A stretch of DNA of 64,000 bases from Corella eumyota (taxonomy: Eukaryota; Chordata; Ascidiacea; Phlebobranchia; Corellidae), in the NCBI GenBank assembly GCA_963082875.1, contig OY720101.1:7626001-7690000 (forward strand), in the 5' to 3' direction. Of this stretch, positions 63,105 through 64,000 are shown piece after piece. The translations under genes were made by a program, and so were the position numbers. Each line of letters starts with the position of its first letter. Position 1 is the stretch's first letter. The notes under the pieces are model-generated. The model worked only from the letters and a program-made list of their open reading frames with translations. It was not told where the DNA came from and did not search any database.

Positions 63105-63355
63105 TTTAAAGATTGATATTAGGTTTTTAAATTTTGGTCGGTTATATCTTATTATATTTAAAATTTGAAGATAATTAAAAAATAATTCTTGTTTGTTTGT
63201 TATATTAAATGCTGGTTTGTAAATTAAAAATCAAAGGTATGTAATATTCTTAGTTAATGTTTATGCATATATTTTTTATTTATAAAATTTTATGTTAAAA
63301 ATAATCAAATAATTTCGAACCATATTTTATTTATCAAATAAATCAAGTTTTAGTT
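63105..63355 (+). repeat. Right copy of the flanking direct repeat
   Basis: Partner of 41530-41670 in the same orientation, best over the last 54 bp (to AATCAAGTTT). The right copy is longer, with about 100 extra bases between the TTTTGGTCGGTTATAT part and the TTTCGAACCAT part. Confidence 0.65.
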
Positions 63356-63475
63356 GGATTTGTGACCGAATAATTTAGTTGGATTTGTGACCGAATAATT
63401 TAGTTGGATTTGTGACCGAAAAGAATGATTTGTGACCGAATAATGTGACCGAAAAAAAAAATAATTTGTGACCGA
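63352..63475 (+). repeat. Minisatellite, 25-bp unit TTAGTTGGATTTGTGACCGA
   Basis: Three exact 25-bp units (each continuing ATAAT) followed by shortened ones built on TTTGTGACCGAATAAT. On the minus strand the core is ATTCGGTCACAAAT, which shares TTCGGTCA with the short repeats at 40178-40314. Confidence 0.85.
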
Positions 63476-63911
63476 CCGAATAATAGGAATAGTTTTCTTT
63501 AGTTACATAAAAAAGATACGAGATTTTAATACAAAAAATGTAAAATTAAAAAAAATTAGATATAATTGTAACGAATTCTTTATTTTTTTGTTATCTATCC
63601 TTAGTTAGGTGTTTCCACCTTGTCTCAAAAATGAAAACACTAGAAATGAATCAATCGTATGTTAATGTTTGTTTTGCGAGTTTGTTGAAGGTAGAACGTA
63701 ATTTTTTTCGCAATAATAAAAAAACTATAAAATATAAGTCGGCTTTTATATAAAAGACAACAGGCAAATCAATATATAATACAGATTTATTTATATTTAA
63801 AACTTATTTAAACTTTTTCTGTTGTTGCTTTTTCTTTTTTTGCACTCTTACGTTTGGATAATAAAATTAAATTAACTTAAAAAATATAGCTTCGATTTTT
63901 ATCAATTTTTG
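63476..63911. other. Non-coding sequence, nothing recognised
   Basis: AT-rich, no open frame or repeat that I can name before the SINE at the window edge. Confidence 0.5.
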
Positions 63912-64000
63912 TATATATTTTTATCCTCGACGTGGGAAGGTCGAATGTGCGGCCTAAACATAAAGTAACAGGAGTTACTTCAATCTCGACTTGCCTTTAA
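63912..64000 (-). repeat. tRNA-derived SINE, cut by the window edge
   Basis: Tail complement TTTATCCTCGACGTGGGAAGG and part of the body (AACATAAAGTAACAGGAGTT) of the same family; the head would lie beyond the window. Confidence 0.75.

Noticed and set aside
41530-63355. Flanking direct repeats as LTRs of a retroelement
   Set aside because: No gag, protease, reverse transcriptase or integrase sequence lies between them, no primer-binding site or TG...CA ends were seen, and the interior is satellite.

Overview
The window looks like a piece of an AT-rich animal nuclear genome. It has four spliced genes with many short introns and canonical GT-AG borders, tRNA-derived SINEs, small inverted-repeat DNA elements and a long satellite array. 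The compact chordate-type gene set (single IQGAP, PIGO, IAH1, a Prop-like homeobox) and the SINE type suggest an ascidian tunicate close to Ciona. That assignment is an inference, not something the sequence proves.

Layout: 466-1961 (+) holds a complete four-exon GDSL esterase of the IAH1 family. 1962-7405 is non-coding. 7406-31284 (+) is one large gene of about 38 coding exons encoding a full-length IQGAP scaffold protein (about 1649 residues). It has a calponin-homology domain, IQGAP repeats, a WW domain, four IQ motifs, a RasGAP-related domain and a RasGAP C-terminal domain. A second in-phase start exon at 9283-9379 implies two promoters and two N-termini, and intron 31 uses a GC-AG border. 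32450-37251 (-) is a complete 13-exon PIGO (GPI ethanolamine-phosphate transferase 3), convergent with IQGAP and with only about 450 bp between poly(A) signals. 37927-38950 (-) is a three-exon paired-class homeobox gene closest in memory to PROP1, with a TATA box just upstream.

Repeats: about a dozen copies of one tRNA-derived SINE lie in introns and gaps in both orientations. Two MITE-like elements with clear terminal inverted repeats and target duplications sit in IQGAP introns 5 and 19.

From about 41.1 kb to 63.5 kb there is no gene. Its core, 42149-61475, is a tandem satellite of about 62 copies of a 312-bp monomer, with higher-order repeats of nine, six and seven monomers in the middle. 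Each monomer carries the palindrome TCACGTGA. The array is edged by diverged monomers (one inverted), by two tRNA-like sequences pointing inward from opposite sides, and further out by similar sequence blocks and short repeats containing TTCGAA or TTCGGT. This satellite domain is the least expected part of the window.

The genes have no obvious joint pathway: lipid-ester hydrolysis, cytoskeletal scaffolding, GPI-anchor synthesis in the ER and transcriptional control. They look like ordinary neighbours beside a satellite block.
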